Of a stretch of DNA of 64,000 nt, positions 33,436 through 42,660 are shown in pieces (the first letter of the stretch is position 1; each line of letters begins with the position of its first letter). Source of the DNA: Shewanella sp. c952 (GTDB lineage: Bacteria; Pseudomonadota; Gammaproteobacteria; Enterobacterales; Shewanellaceae); contig NZ_BPEW01000008.1 of NCBI RefSeq assembly GCF_019654975.1, forward strand, positions 1 to 64,000. The letters run 5' to 3'. The notes beneath the pieces were generated by a model. It made no database searches and was not told the origin of the DNA. It saw nothing but the letters and a program-made list of their open reading frames with translations. A program made the position numbers and the translations under genes.

Positions 33436-34572
33436 ATGGATTTACTACTGATTCTTACCTACACCGCTGTGTGCATTGCTATTTTTAAAATATTTAAAAT
33501 TCCGCTAACAAAATGGACTGTACCCACTGCTATTTTAGGCGGTATTTTTATTGTCGGTGCTTTAATTTTATTAATGAACTATAACCATCCTTACACACCT
33601 TTTGCTAAGGATATGTTTGTTTCGACGCCTATAAACCCATTAGTTAGAGGCGTCGTGGTTTCGGTTGACGTGGAACCTAATACTCCGATTAAAAAAGGCG
33701 ATGTGTTGTTTAAGTTGGATGCAACTGGTTACGCCGCTATTGTGAAGCAAAAGCGCGCAGCATTAGTTGCTGCCGAACTTGAAGTACCTCAATTGGAGGC
33801 TGCTTGGGAAACTGCTAAGGCTGCTGTAATGAGAGCCGAGGCTGATAGAGATAGAACTAAGTCTGCATTCGACCGTTATGAAAAAGGCCGCAAACGAGGT
33901 GGTGCTAACTCACCATTTACAGAGCTAGAACTGGACAACAAACGTCAGCTCTATTTAGCTGCTGAAGCACAGCTTACTGCAGCAAATGCCGAGGCGTTAC
34001 GTGTAAAACTGGCATACGAGTCTAACGTTGACGGGGTGAATACTAAAGTCGCAGGAATTCAGGGAGAGCTTGAGAAAGCGCTGTTTGATCTTGAGCAAAC
34101 CGTGGTGCGAGCACCTGCTGATGGTATGGTGACACAGATGGCACTGCGCCCAGGAATTGTTGCTGTCCCTATGCCGTTAAGATCATTACTGAGTTTTATT
34201 CCGAATGAAGATCGTCTTTTTGCTGGCGCATTTTGGCAGAATTCTCTGTTAAGGCTTAAAAAGGGAGATGAAGCTGAAGTTATTTTAGACGGAGCACCAG
34301 GGGTAGTATTTAAAGGTAAAGTCGCTCAAGTATTACCTGCGATGGCTGAAGGTGAGATCCAATCTGGTGGGCGATTAATTACAGCAAGTTCAATGACATC
34401 TCGTGGTCGTTCAATTGTTGTTATTGAGCTTGAAGATAGAGAGATTCTCAATCAATTTCCAGCGGGTGTATCTGGACATATCGCGATATATACCGAGCAC
34501 TTTGCTCATGTGGCAATTATGCGCAAAGTCTTGTTGAGAATGCAGGGCTGGTTGAACTACCTATTCCACTAA
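33436..34572 (+). CDS. HlyD-family membrane fusion protein (YiaV/YibH-like)
   Basis: A 378-residue periplasmic adaptor anchored by N-terminal membrane helices (about 5-50), with a split lipoyl domain (around VSVDVEPNTPIKKGDVLF and VRAPADGMVTQ), a long helical hairpin between and a beta-barrel domain after. Such adaptors normally bridge an inner membrane pump and an outer membrane channel, but neither is encoded here. A terminator follows. Confidence 0.85.
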   Translation: MDLLLILTYTAVCIAIFKIFKIPLTKWTVPTAILGGIFIVGALILLMNYNHPYTPFAKDMFVSTPINPLVRGVVVSVDVEPNTPIKKGDVLFKLDATGYAAIVKQKRAALVAAELEVPQLEAAWETAKAAVMRAEADRDRTKSAFDRYEKGRKRGGANSPFTELELDNKRQLYLAAEAQLTAANAEALRVKLAYESNVDGVNTKVAGIQGELEKALFDLEQTVVRAPADGMVTQMALRPGIVAVPMPLRSLLSFIPNEDRLFAGAFWQNSLLRLKKGDEAEVILDGAPGVVFKGKVAQVLPAMAEGEIQSGGRLITASSMTSRGRSIVVIELEDREILNQFPAGVSGHIAIYTEHFAHVAIMRKVLLRMQGWLNYLFH

Positions 34573-34593
34573 GAGTTGAGTCGTTGAGTTTGA

Positions 34594-34622
34594 TAAAGGG
34601 ACCTTTTAGGTCCCTTTATTGT
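34594..34622 (+). terminator. Terminator after the HlyD-like gene
   Basis: TAAAGGGACC (34594-34603) pairs with GGTCCCTTTA (34609-34618) around TTTTA, followed by a short T tail. Confidence 0.75.
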
Positions 34623-34653
34623 TAGTAAATTTTGATAATTAAGGTTGTAAAAC

Positions 34654-36123
34654 ATGCAAGATATAAGGGATTTAACTGCGATTTTACGCTCCAACACGCC
34701 TATCGTGGTTATCGAAACCTATGAAGAGTATCGAGTTCTAGATTTACTAAAAAGGGTGTCACAAGTTTTATATCAACCGTTATTTAGCTGGAGCATCACC
34801 AAGGGCTTATCTCGGGTAGATAAACAGCTAGGAGTGCAAAAATTTAACAGTGAACCTGCCGATATATTAGGACAGATAAAATCAACGCCTCAAGGAGGAA
34901 TTTATGCGCTTTGCGATTTTCATCCATTTGTCATTGATGAGCCGAAGAATACCCGTTTACTAAAAGAGATAGCACTAGAGTATGAATCGTTAAAGCACAC
35001 TATCATCTTGATTAGTCATGCTTTTGATATACCGCCTGAAATCAAACGCTATTGTGCCCATTTTAGATTGTCTCTGCCAAACAGTACTCAGCTTCTTAAT
35101 ATTATTCAGCAGCAGGTCAGACAAGCAAATCAACAGGGCTTGAACATTGAAGTGGATGAGTCGGCAGCGTTAAAGCTCGCAGATAATCTTCGCGGAGTCA
35201 CATTTGATGATGCCCGTCGCCTAGCTCATAAGGCAATTGTTGATGATGGAGCTATTACTCACTCAGATATAGATCTTGTTAATCGAGGTAAGTTTGAACT
35301 GCTTAATATGGATGGGGTGCTGCAGTTTGAATATGACACTAGTGATTTTTCTCAAGTTGCTGGTTTGCATAATCTCAAGCAGTGGCTGCAGCATCGTAAG
35401 CCGCAATTAGAGCAGACCTGCAATATTGAAAGCCCTAAAGGTATCTTGCTACTCGGAGTGCAAGGAAGTGGTAAAAGCTTGGCGGCGAAGGCGGTTGCTG
35501 GATTATGGCAAAGGCCGTTACTAAAACTTGATATGGCAGCGCTGTATAACAAGTATATTGGTGAGACGGAGAAGAATCTACGTCAAGCATTAACGTTGGC
35601 CGATCTGATGTCACCCTGCGTATTGTGGATTGATGAAATAGAGAAAGGCTTAAGCAGTGGTGATAGCGATGATGGTACTTCTAAACGGATATTGGGCACC
35701 GTACTTACCTGGATGGCTGAGAGGAAGTCAGAGGTGTTTTTAGTTGCTACGGCAAATGACATCAGTGCACTGCCACCGGAGCTGATGCGAAAAGGGCGTA
35801 TGGATGAAATATTTTTTGTCGATCTTCCTGATGATGAGATCCGCCAAGCCATCTTTCTTATTCATGTACAGAAGCGAGGTATAGAGCCTAATGTATTGGA
35901 CTTGGCGCAATTATCGATAGCGAGTGAAGGTTTTTCGGGAGCTGAAATTGAACAAGCGGTGATCTCAGCAATTTATACAGCCAGAGCGACTAATCAAAGA
36001 GTGGATCAACAGGTGCTAATGACTGAACTGCTCAACACTCGACCCTTATCGGTCGTTATGCGTGAGAAACTTTCAGGCTTAAGAGAGTGGGCATCGGGGA
36101 GAACTGTCAATGCGCACAATTAA
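34654..36123 (+). CDS. Ycf46-like AAA+ ATPase
   Basis: A 489-residue cytosolic protein with an N-terminal domain of about 230 residues and a C-terminal AAA+ module: Walker A GVQGSGKS at 268-275, Walker B LWIDEIE, sensor-1 in VATAND and arginine-finger region RKGRMDEIF. It belongs to the Ycf46 type of single-ring AAA+ proteins also found in cyanobacteria and plastids. Its cellular role is poorly known and nothing nearby explains it. Confidence 0.8.
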   Translation: MQDIRDLTAILRSNTPIVVIETYEEYRVLDLLKRVSQVLYQPLFSWSITKGLSRVDKQLGVQKFNSEPADILGQIKSTPQGGIYALCDFHPFVIDEPKNTRLLKEIALEYESLKHTIILISHAFDIPPEIKRYCAHFRLSLPNSTQLLNIIQQQVRQANQQGLNIEVDESAALKLADNLRGVTFDDARRLAHKAIVDDGAITHSDIDLVNRGKFELLNMDGVLQFEYDTSDFSQVAGLHNLKQWLQHRKPQLEQTCNIESPKGILLLGVQGSGKSLAAKAVAGLWQRPLLKLDMAALYNKYIGETEKNLRQALTLADLMSPCVLWIDEIEKGLSSGDSDDGTSKRILGTVLTWMAERKSEVFLVATANDISALPPELMRKGRMDEIFFVDLPDDEIRQAIFLIHVQKRGIEPNVLDLAQLSIASEGFSGAEIEQAVISAIYTARATNQRVDQQVLMTELLNTRPLSVVMREKLSGLREWASGRTVNAHN

Positions 36124-36273
36124 AATACTCGCTTATGTACCACGATTAATAGCAATTAAGACCTTGTCGATATTATTCAGCATTGGTTAAACTGGCGGTA
36201 AAATTGCGCGGGTACTCTGAACTCATCACAGCAGCGCTTCAAATTTAAAACGGGCTTTAAAGGGAAATCATAA

Positions 36274-36888
36274 ATGAGTTTTAGTGTATGGCTAGGATTG
36301 CTCGCTATCTGTTGTTTAGGCGCGATGTCTCCAGGGCCTAGTTTAGCTATGGTGGTAAGGCATACTTTAGGTGGTGGTCGAGGCAAAGGTATTATCTGTG
36401 CATGGGCTCATTCCATCGGTATCGGCGTTTATGCCTTGGTGACTTTACTCGGGCTAGCAGTGGTACTTAAGCAGGCTCCGATGGTATTTAATGGTATCGC
36501 GATTATAGGGGCATTGTATTTAGCTTACATGGGCGTACAAGCTTTGCGCTCTAAAGGTGGTATGTCGGACAAATTGGCAGCGGGTAAGTCAACGGATGCA
36601 TTTACTGCTGCTCGTGATGGCTTGGCTATCTCACTGTTTAACCCAAAAATTATGCTGTTCTTCTTGGCGCTTTTTAGTCAGTTTGTCATGGTCGCAGATA
36701 ACATGACTGCTAAAGGGTTGATTGTGCTGACTCCTCTACTGGTGGATGGCCTTTGGTATACTCTTATTGCACTGGTTTTATCACACTCAGCAGTGTTACC
36801 TAAGCTGCGAGAGAAAGCGGCATTGATTGATAAGCTGTCTGGGGTTGTACTGATTTTATTAGCGCTAAGAGTACTGGTTACCCTATAG
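36274..36888 (+). CDS. LysE/RhtB-family amino acid exporter
   Basis: A 204-residue membrane protein with about six helices and the family signature GAMSPGPSLAMVVRHTLGGGR near the N-terminus. Members export amino acids such as lysine, threonine or homoserine lactone; the substrate here is not predictable. It starts at ATG 36274 with AAAGGGAAA before it. Confidence 0.85.
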   Translation: MSFSVWLGLLAICCLGAMSPGPSLAMVVRHTLGGGRGKGIICAWAHSIGIGVYALVTLLGLAVVLKQAPMVFNGIAIIGALYLAYMGVQALRSKGGMSDKLAAGKSTDAFTAARDGLAISLFNPKIMLFFLALFSQFVMVADNMTAKGLIVLTPLLVDGLWYTLIALVLSHSAVLPKLREKAALIDKLSGVVLILLALRVLVTL

Positions 36889-36917
36889 GATGGAGCTTTA
36901 GGTACTATTTACGTAAT

Positions 36918-36949
36918 AAAAAAGCCATCAGCAATGATGGCTTTTTTGT
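36918..36949. terminator. Bidirectional terminator between LysE and DUF3144 genes
   Basis: AAAAAAGCCATCA (36918-36930) pairs with TGATGGCTTTTTT (36935-36947) around GCAA; it serves both convergent genes. Confidence 0.9.
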
Positions 36950-36967
36950 GCAGCTTTTAGGTATTCA

Positions 36968-37288
36968 TTAAGAATTGAATACTTGCACAGAGTCATCTTT
37001 AGCAGGCTCTTCAGCTTTTGGCTGTGATGGATTCTTAATATGGTCTTCAAGATTGTCTTTCAACATCTCTTTATACTCGTTACTAAACCATTCAAGAGCA
37101 TTATCTTTTTCTGCTGCAAGATCAGCTGATTTTAGTGATGCTTCAAACGCATTAAAACGAGCTGCTGCAAAACGCATTCCTGTGCCGACTTTACCGACAT
37201 CTTGCTCTTTTGCTGAAAGTTCGTTGGCCAATGCGATGAATTGATCGGCTATTTCAAAAATTGTGGTTTCTTTTTTAGCTTCTGACAT
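36968..37288 (-). CDS. DUF3144 protein
   Basis: A 106-residue acidic, helical cytosolic protein matching the DUF3144 family (opening with FEIADQFIALANEL and later MRFAAARFNAFEA). No enzymatic motif is present and the function is unknown. It has its own short leader and shares the downstream terminator with the LysE-type gene. Confidence 0.72.
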   Translation of the reverse strand: MSEAKKETTIFEIADQFIALANELSAKEQDVGKVGTGMRFAAARFNAFEASLKSADLAAEKDNALEWFSNEYKEMLKDNLEDHIKNPSQPKAEEPAKDDSVQVFNS

Positions 37289-37363
37289 TCTGCTTATGCT
37301 CTTAATGATTGAGATTTAGATGACTGATTCTATCTTAAATTAGCAGCTAATAAACCATTGATA

Positions 37364-37897
37364 TCAACTATTGGGATCTGAATCGGTAATAACGCTACCG
37401 TCTCTAGAGTCGTAATAGATAGACATAGTCTGTTCTGGGAGAAAGTAAAAGAAGCACTGGTCTGGGCTTTGATAAGCGGCGCGATAAACTGCATCGGGCG
37501 TATTTACCGAGTTAGAGACAATGGGAGCATCTTCTAGTACCGTGCGCCAAACAGACATGCAGTCATTGGTATTATTTAGCCGCGGGCTGCTCTCAAAGGG
37601 GGGATAACTTTGCGCAGGAAAGCCCCATTGGTTGATATCTAATTGACCAGATGCACCACCGCTAAATACTTGCAAATTGTCAGCTGGACCTGAATTTCCT
37701 GCCGCAGCCCATTTTACATTGGCTAAGGTTATTCCTCCTTTAAAGGCACCACCGGTCGCTTGATGGGTGGCTATCTCTGCATCTTGTCTTAGGTTAATAA
37801 ACTTAGGGAAAGCGATAACGGCAAGAATACCTAAGATGATAATAACAACAACCAGTTCAATTAACGTGAACCCCTGTTGGACTGATTTATTGGTCAT
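37364..37897 (-). CDS. Type IV pilin-like protein (MSHA type)
   Basis: A pilin of about 177 residues with a short leader ending in QQG, then GFTLIELVVVIIILGILAV: a class III prepilin peptidase site with Glu5 of the mature protein. A C-terminal cysteine pair could form the D-loop disulfide (in NDCMSVW and PDQCFFYF). The ATG at 37897 is preferred because a GGAT lies upstream, though 37909 is possible. It is a paralogue of the neighbour 50 bases away, and no assembly genes are near. Confidence 0.83.
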   Translation of the reverse strand: MTNKSVQQGFTLIELVVVIIILGILAVIAFPKFINLRQDAEIATHQATGGAFKGGITLANVKWAAAGNSGPADNLQVFSGGASGQLDINQWGFPAQSYPPFESSPRLNNTNDCMSVWRTVLEDAPIVSNSVNTPDAVYRAAYQSPDQCFFYFLPEQTMSIYYDSRDGSVITDSDPNS

Positions 37898-37947
37898 GAA
37901 TAGATCCATTATTCAGTTTGTCTGAATTGAGTTTAGCTTAACTTAAT

Positions 37948-38493
37948 CTAACTGTTTGGATCTGAGTCTACTGTAACGGAGCCTAAATTAGAATTGTATT
38001 GAATTGATAAGTTGGTATTTTCTCTATAGTTAAATGTACAAGTCGCAGTTGCACTATAGATTGCTTTATAGTCTGTCTCATCGGCATTGTTATTAGATAC
38101 ACTCGGCTCATCACCTTGAAAGATAACTTGCCAGACCGAAATACAGTCGTCAACATTGTCAAGCTTGGGCGATGCTTCATTGCCATGAATATAGTGCTGT
38201 GCAGGCCAGCCATTAGCATTAAAGTCAACTTCACCTGATTGTGCAGTGCCAAATACCGGTAGGTCTTCCACTGGTCCATTACCAACTTTTACAGCCCATA
38301 CCGCTCTTGACAGATCAAGCCCTGACTTAAATGCCCCTGCAGTACCTTTAACTGTCGATACTTGTGCATCTTCAGACAAATTAATGAACTTAGGTAAAGC
38401 AATAACTGCGAGGATCCCTAGGATAATGATGACAACAACAAGCTCTATTAATGTAAATCCAGACTGTGACTTTGAAGATGAAGGGTTCAACAT
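37948..38493 (-). CDS. Type IV pilin-like protein (MSHA type), paralogue
   Basis: A pilin of about 181 residues with leader ending SQSG and then the same hydrophobic GFTLIELVVVIIILGILAV. The mature parts of the two tandem pilins share the pattern NVDDCISVW / NNTNDCMSVW and a final VDSDPNS / TDSDPNS, so they arose by duplication. ATG 38493 has AGGA upstream. Their assembly machinery must be encoded elsewhere. Confidence 0.83.
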   Translation of the reverse strand: MLNPSSSKSQSGFTLIELVVVIIILGILAVIALPKFINLSEDAQVSTVKGTAGAFKSGLDLSRAVWAVKVGNGPVEDLPVFGTAQSGEVDFNANGWPAQHYIHGNEASPKLDNVDDCISVWQVIFQGDEPSVSNNNADETDYKAIYSATATCTFNYRENTNLSIQYNSNLGSVTVDSDPNS

Positions 38494-38628
38494 TTGAGAG
38501 GCCGTCCTAGGCAAAAAATGAGCGCATATTTTATCACCTTAGTGACTTAATACCAATGACTAAACATCAAACAATCTAATGGATTGCATGGGTTAAGCCG
38601 AACTTTTACTATAGAGGAAAATACTTAT

Positions 38629-39306
38629 ATGAGCAGAGCTATGGCTACGGAATCAAGTTGGGAACAATTCATCCAGCAGCAGAAACAGCAGGACTACTTT
38701 ATTGAGCTTGAGGCATTTGTTAGCGCAGAGCGAGCAGAAAAAGTTATCTATCCAGATGAGTCCTTGGTGCTCTCAGCATTTGAACACACCCCGCTGGAAA
38801 AGGTTCGGGTGGTGCTGATTGGCCAAGATCCTTACCATGGTCCAAATCAAGCCCATGGTTTGTGCTTTTCGGTGCAAAAAGGGATTAAAACTCCGCCATC
38901 ATTGGTTAATATGTATAAAGAGTTGCTGACTGATATAGAAGGTTTTAAGACGCCTGACCATGGTAACTTGCAAGCCTGGGCAGAGCAGGGGGTGCTGATG
39001 CTTAATACGGTGTTAACCGTAGAGCAAGGTAAAGCACATTCTCACGCTAAATCAGGTTGGGAAACATTTACCAGCAATGTACTGCTGCATCTCAATGAAC
39101 AGCCACAACCGATTATATTTGTGCTTTGGGGGGCTCATGCGAAGAAGAAAGGCAAGGTCATTACTGCTAAGCAGCACAAAATTGTCTGCGGACCTCATCC
39201 ATCACCACTGTCTGCTTATCGCGGTTTTTTTGGTTGCAAACACTTCTCTCAAATCAATACGCTAATTGCACAACAAGGCGGCCAACCAATTGATTGGCAG
39301 GTATAG
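38629..39306 (+). CDS. ung: Uracil-DNA glycosylase
   Basis: A 225-residue base-excision repair enzyme. The catalytic GQDPYHGP stands at 65-72 (D67) and the DNA-binding [10 protein letters not shown] near the end. AGAGGAA before the ATG at 38629 decides the start over the longer frame. It converges on the 5-FCL gene with only 26 bases between, and no separate terminator. Confidence 0.96.
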   Translation: MSRAMATESSWEQFIQQQKQQDYFIELEAFVSAERAEKVIYPDESLVLSAFEHTPLEKVRVVLIGQDPYHGPNQAHGLCFSVQKGIKTPPSLVNMYKELLTDIEGFKTPDHGNLQAWAEQGVLMLNTVLTVEQGKAHSHAKSGWETFTSNVLLHLNEQPQPIIFVLWGAHAKKKGKVITAKQHKIVCGPHPSPLSAYRGFFGCKHFSQINTLIAQQGGQPIDWQV

Positions 39307-39332
39307 AATACTGTAACCCTCACAAGTTTGGA

Positions 39333-39959
39333 CTAACCAAATGAGTAGTTTTTTGATGGTGTGATAATGAAAGGTAACGGAATATCCCATAGCTGACTGG
39401 CAAGTTTACTGACTTGTTGGCAGTCATGGGCATAACCAATAGGCAATGGTTTGCTCGTCGCTTGCCAGTTGGCTAGGGTTCTGTCGTAGTAACCGCCCCC
39501 CATCCCCATTCTATTGCCGAATCTATCAAATGCTACCAGCGGGGTTATCACCACGTCTAATTGATGCGGCAGGATCATTTGAGTGATGTTGAGTTTGGGC
39601 TCCCAAATACCTAAATTGTTTTTCTCTAGAGCGCTCTTTGGCTCATATTGAAGAAAGATCAGGTTGCCAGCACTAAAGGGGTGTAGCCTAGGCAAGTAAA
39701 CTTGAATTCCCAGTTGCCATAGCATTTCAATCAAAGGCGCTGTGTCGAGCTCACCGTCATTAGTAAGGTAGAGCGCAACTTTAGCTGCTTTTAGTTGTTT
39801 GAGTTTATCTAGCGCACTTTTTGCCGCTAAAATGGAGGATTGTTTTTGTTGCGCTAAACTCAACTTACGACGAGCTGTGCGCACAGTCTTACGTATGGTC
39901 TTAGGGCTATTTGAATCTATTGTTTGGTTGGTATCTGCTACTAATGACATTAGGATCAT
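39333..39959 (-). CDS. 5-formyltetrahydrofolate cyclo-ligase
   Basis: A 208-residue YgfA-type enzyme that returns 5-formyl-THF to the folate pool using ATP. The basic N-terminal RTARRKLSLAQQ and the C-terminal GMGGGYYDRTLA loop are signatures. In many gammaproteobacteria 6S RNA lies just upstream, but I do not see it here. The start may be 39959 or the ATG at 39950; neither has a strong ribosome binding site. Confidence 0.88.
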   Translation of the reverse strand: MILMSLVADTNQTIDSNSPKTIRKTVRTARRKLSLAQQKQSSILAAKSALDKLKQLKAAKVALYLTNDGELDTAPLIEMLWQLGIQVYLPRLHPFSAGNLIFLQYEPKSALEKNNLGIWEPKLNITQMILPHQLDVVITPLVAFDRFGNRMGMGGGYYDRTLANWQATSKPLPIGYAHDCQQVSKLASQLWDIPLPFIITPSKNYSFG

Positions 39960-40084
39960 ACTGAGTTTAGTCGATAAGCTTGAGTCTACGGGCTGATTGA
40001 GGTTATCGCAATCGCTAACCGCTCATCTTGATAGGCGAGAATTTTCCACGATAGCTTAGATATTGCAGACTTAATACCAGCCAA

Positions 40085-40114
40085 TAAAAAGCCCAACAGT
40101 GTATTTGTTGGGCT
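40085..40114 (-). terminator. Terminator after the RIO kinase gene
   Basis: Plus-strand AGCCCAACA (40090-40098) pairs with TGTTGGGCT (40106-40114); read on the minus strand the stem is followed by TTTTT. Confidence 0.85.
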
Positions 40115-40154
40115 GTAGATGATTCAATTGAATGAAAGCGTTTACTGACGAATA

Positions 40155-41018
40155 TTAATATTCATCCTCTTCAGCGGCATCTTTAATGCGCTCTTTACGC
40201 TCTTGCTCCTCTTCAAATGCAGCTTGGATCTCTTCCAATACTGCATTAATGTCAGCGGTATGCTCGCTCTCAATAAACTCACCAGTTAACTCGCTTTCAG
40301 GTGACAGTTCACCAGATTCGAACTTTAACCACATCTCTTGTGCATATTTGGTTTTCAATAATGATGGTGCAAACTGACCATAGTATTGGGTCATATTGTT
40401 CACGTCTCGAAGTAACATACGCTTGGCGTTATTATTGGCTGCAGCATCTACTGCTTGAGGTAGATCGATAATTACCGGGCCTTTGTCATCCAGAAGTACA
40501 TTGAACTCAGAGAGATCGCCATGAATAAGGCCAGCACAGAGCATACGTTGTACATCTTTCATCACTTGATAGTGATGTGCGGTCGCCATCTCGGCAGTAA
40601 GGCTAATATCATTCAGTCTTGGCGCCACGTAGCCTGCGTCGTCAGTGACCAGCTCCATCAACAATACGCCATCAAAGCAGCCATATGGTGTCGGTACTCG
40701 CACACCGGCATAAGCTAGGCGAAACAGCGCATCAACCTCGGCATTTTGCCAAGCCTGTTCTTGCTCTTGGCGGCCATAATTTGAGCCTTTTTCCATTGCT
40801 CGAGCGCGGCGACTGTTGCGGCCTTTACGGCCTTCGCGGTATTCGACGGCTTTTTTAAAGCTACGTTTGTCAGCTTCTTTGTAGATTTTAGCGCAGCGGA
40901 CATCATCGCCACACCTTACGATGTAGACATCAGCTTCTTTGCCACTCATTAACGGACGAACAACTTCGTCTATTAATCCTTCATCAACCAATGGTTGGAG
41001 TCGTTTAGGGGTTTTCAT
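40155..41018 (-). CDS. RIO1-family serine protein kinase
   Basis: A 287-residue atypical kinase. The nucleotide-binding segment is MSGKEADVYIVRCGDDVRCAKIYKE, the catalytic loop HGDLSEFNVLL and the metal-binding loop IIDLPQAVD. Bacterial RIO proteins of this type have been described in Pseudomonas (PA4780). A very acidic, charged C-terminus closes the protein. Substrates are unknown. Confidence 0.88.
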   Translation of the reverse strand: MKTPKRLQPLVDEGLIDEVVRPLMSGKEADVYIVRCGDDVRCAKIYKEADKRSFKKAVEYREGRKGRNSRRARAMEKGSNYGRQEQEQAWQNAEVDALFRLAYAGVRVPTPYGCFDGVLLMELVTDDAGYVAPRLNDISLTAEMATAHHYQVMKDVQRMLCAGLIHGDLSEFNVLLDDKGPVIIDLPQAVDAAANNNAKRMLLRDVNNMTQYYGQFAPSLLKTKYAQEMWLKFESGELSPESELTGEFIESEHTADINAVLEEIQAAFEEEQERKERIKDAAEEDEY

Positions 41019-41085
41019 AGTGCTCTTATACCTTACTTAAGCAAGCTATGGAACAAAAGTGGCTAATTCATCATAAAAGATGGGC

Positions 41086-42561
41086 CTATGGCAGTCTTTT
41101 AGCGCTTGTTCGTTTGTTGCCAGCAGTTAAACGTTTTGAGGCTTTGGGCTCTTCGGCAATCATATCAGTAGTATTTAGATAGTTAAGGGCATATCCACTC
41201 AGTTTTATGTGAGGAGAGAGCCCAACACCTGAAATCAATCTACCTTGGGGGCTATAAGTCAGTGCTGCACTGTACTTTATGCTAATACCGCTATGCTTCA
41301 GCTTCACCGAATAACGCGGGCTTAAGCTGCCTCGGGTTTGCTCTCCTACGACCTTTACATTTGGCCAGTTTGCCGCTCTTAGTGCCAGCCATTCACACTC
41401 TTGCTGACAGCTTGAATCGACGAGTAAGTGTAGCTGTCTTTTTTCACTCGCCGCGTTGGAATATTCCTCTGTTCCGCGTACAAGCCAATGGCTAAAAGCT
41501 TGTGTACCATCAAACTGGCTATTAAAACCTACAGTTTCTAATTGAGTTTGTTCAAAAAAAGATAACTCATTTAACGGAAAAAAAGCTTGTTTTGAGAAGG
41601 TGGCAGAAGTTGAGCTTGGAAAACGTTTGTATTTTATCAAGCCAATGGTGCTGTTATAAGGAGTGTAGCTAGGAGCAACGTTATCGTTAATCCATTGGTT
41701 AAGTCGGTTATCTATTGAAGTTAACTGTCGAATATCCAGCTTAATGGGGTTGCTAGTGTTAGCTTCAAGTTGCTTAAAAAAGTGACTCTTAAACTTGTTA
41801 TCTGCTGGGTATTGTAAAGTCTCTCGCGCCAAAGACGCTTGCTTATGTACAAGTGTCGCGCTGTAGCTTACATCAATCTTGCTATCGCTTGAGTTGTCTA
41901 ATCGCATCGTACGTTGAATGCTATCGCCAGCTGAATTTGTAAAAGTGAATTGAGCCGAATCCGACAGGGGAAGGCCTATTTGTTGTCTTAGTTGGTTAAT
42001 GCGAGATATCCAGCGGCTTTGCTCTATTGCGGAAAGCTTCAAAGAGTCAGGGATATACTGTTGAGCAGCGGTTACCCACCTATTCATTGGCAGGCCATCA
42101 ATATGGGTGAGATATGGATAGTCTTCATCAAACTGCTCTTCCTTCGACATAAATGCAAGCCAGTGTTTGCCATCATGGTGTAACACGCCTTGGAAGCTTG
42201 TTAGCGCTTTGGATCGAGGCGTACTATTGGGCTGCGAGACGCTAACAGCAGGATCGTTTAATGTCGACAGCCAAGCTTGTAAACGAATCTGGAATATTGA
42301 GCTGTTAGTGTGCGGGAGATTGGCGAGTAGCAAACGTTGTGCAGTCAAATTAAACTTGTGTTTTTTGTCAGGATCTAATGCCGCAAAAGCTGATTTTTGA
42401 TTGATATCTCTGAGTAACTGTTGAATGTCTTGTTTTTGCTGCTCTGAAGTTAGCTGATAAGAGGCGCTGTGTGGGAAAAAAGAGATCCTAATTAGCTGCA
42501 CGGCACTTATGAGCATCATAGTTGCAAAGATAAAAAAGATACTTTTAACGCTCAATGCCAT
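41086..42561 (-). CDS. Membrane-anchored S41-peptidase-like protein, active site uncertain
   Basis: A 491-residue protein with one N-terminal membrane helix (about 7-26), so its bulk should be periplasmic. The C-terminal third resembles the S41 (C-terminal processing peptidase) core: LLVDSSCQQECEWLALRA, GEQTRGS and GRLISGVGLSPHIKLSG. At the place of the usual nucleophile serine (three residues before a conserved Glu) there is C385. It may be inactive or a cysteine variant. The alignment is by eye, so the family call is tentative. It lies alone between the RIO kinase and pldA. Confidence 0.5.
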   Translation of the reverse strand: MALSVKSIFFIFATMMLISAVQLIRISFFPHSASYQLTSEQQKQDIQQLLRDINQKSAFAALDPDKKHKFNLTAQRLLLANLPHTNSSIFQIRLQAWLSTLNDPAVSVSQPNSTPRSKALTSFQGVLHHDGKHWLAFMSKEEQFDEDYPYLTHIDGLPMNRWVTAAQQYIPDSLKLSAIEQSRWISRINQLRQQIGLPLSDSAQFTFTNSAGDSIQRTMRLDNSSDSKIDVSYSATLVHKQASLARETLQYPADNKFKSHFFKQLEANTSNPIKLDIRQLTSIDNRLNQWINDNVAPSYTPYNSTIGLIKYKRFPSSTSATFSKQAFFPLNELSFFEQTQLETVGFNSQFDGTQAFSHWLVRGTEEYSNAASEKRQLHLLVDSSCQQECEWLALRAANWPNVKVVGEQTRGSLSPRYSVKLKHSGISIKYSAALTYSPQGRLISGVGLSPHIKLSGYALNYLNTTDMIAEEPKASKRLTAGNKRTSAKRLP

Positions 42562-42660
42562 ATCTAATCCCTGATATGGGCAGGCTTAATTAATCATATA
42601 GCCTGCCATTTCTAACAATTCGGGTCACTGCATTTATGCCCACACTTCCCAGCAACCTAG

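Noticed and set aside
39960-40154. 6S RNA upstream of the 5-FCL gene
   Set aside because: 6S RNA often sits here in gammaproteobacteria, but the region shows only the RIO kinase terminator and no long rod-like pairing.
42391-42561. Second signal or lipobox in the S41-like protein
   Set aside because: The N-terminal hydrophobic helix lacks a cysteine lipobox and a clear cleavage site, so a membrane anchor is the simpler reading.
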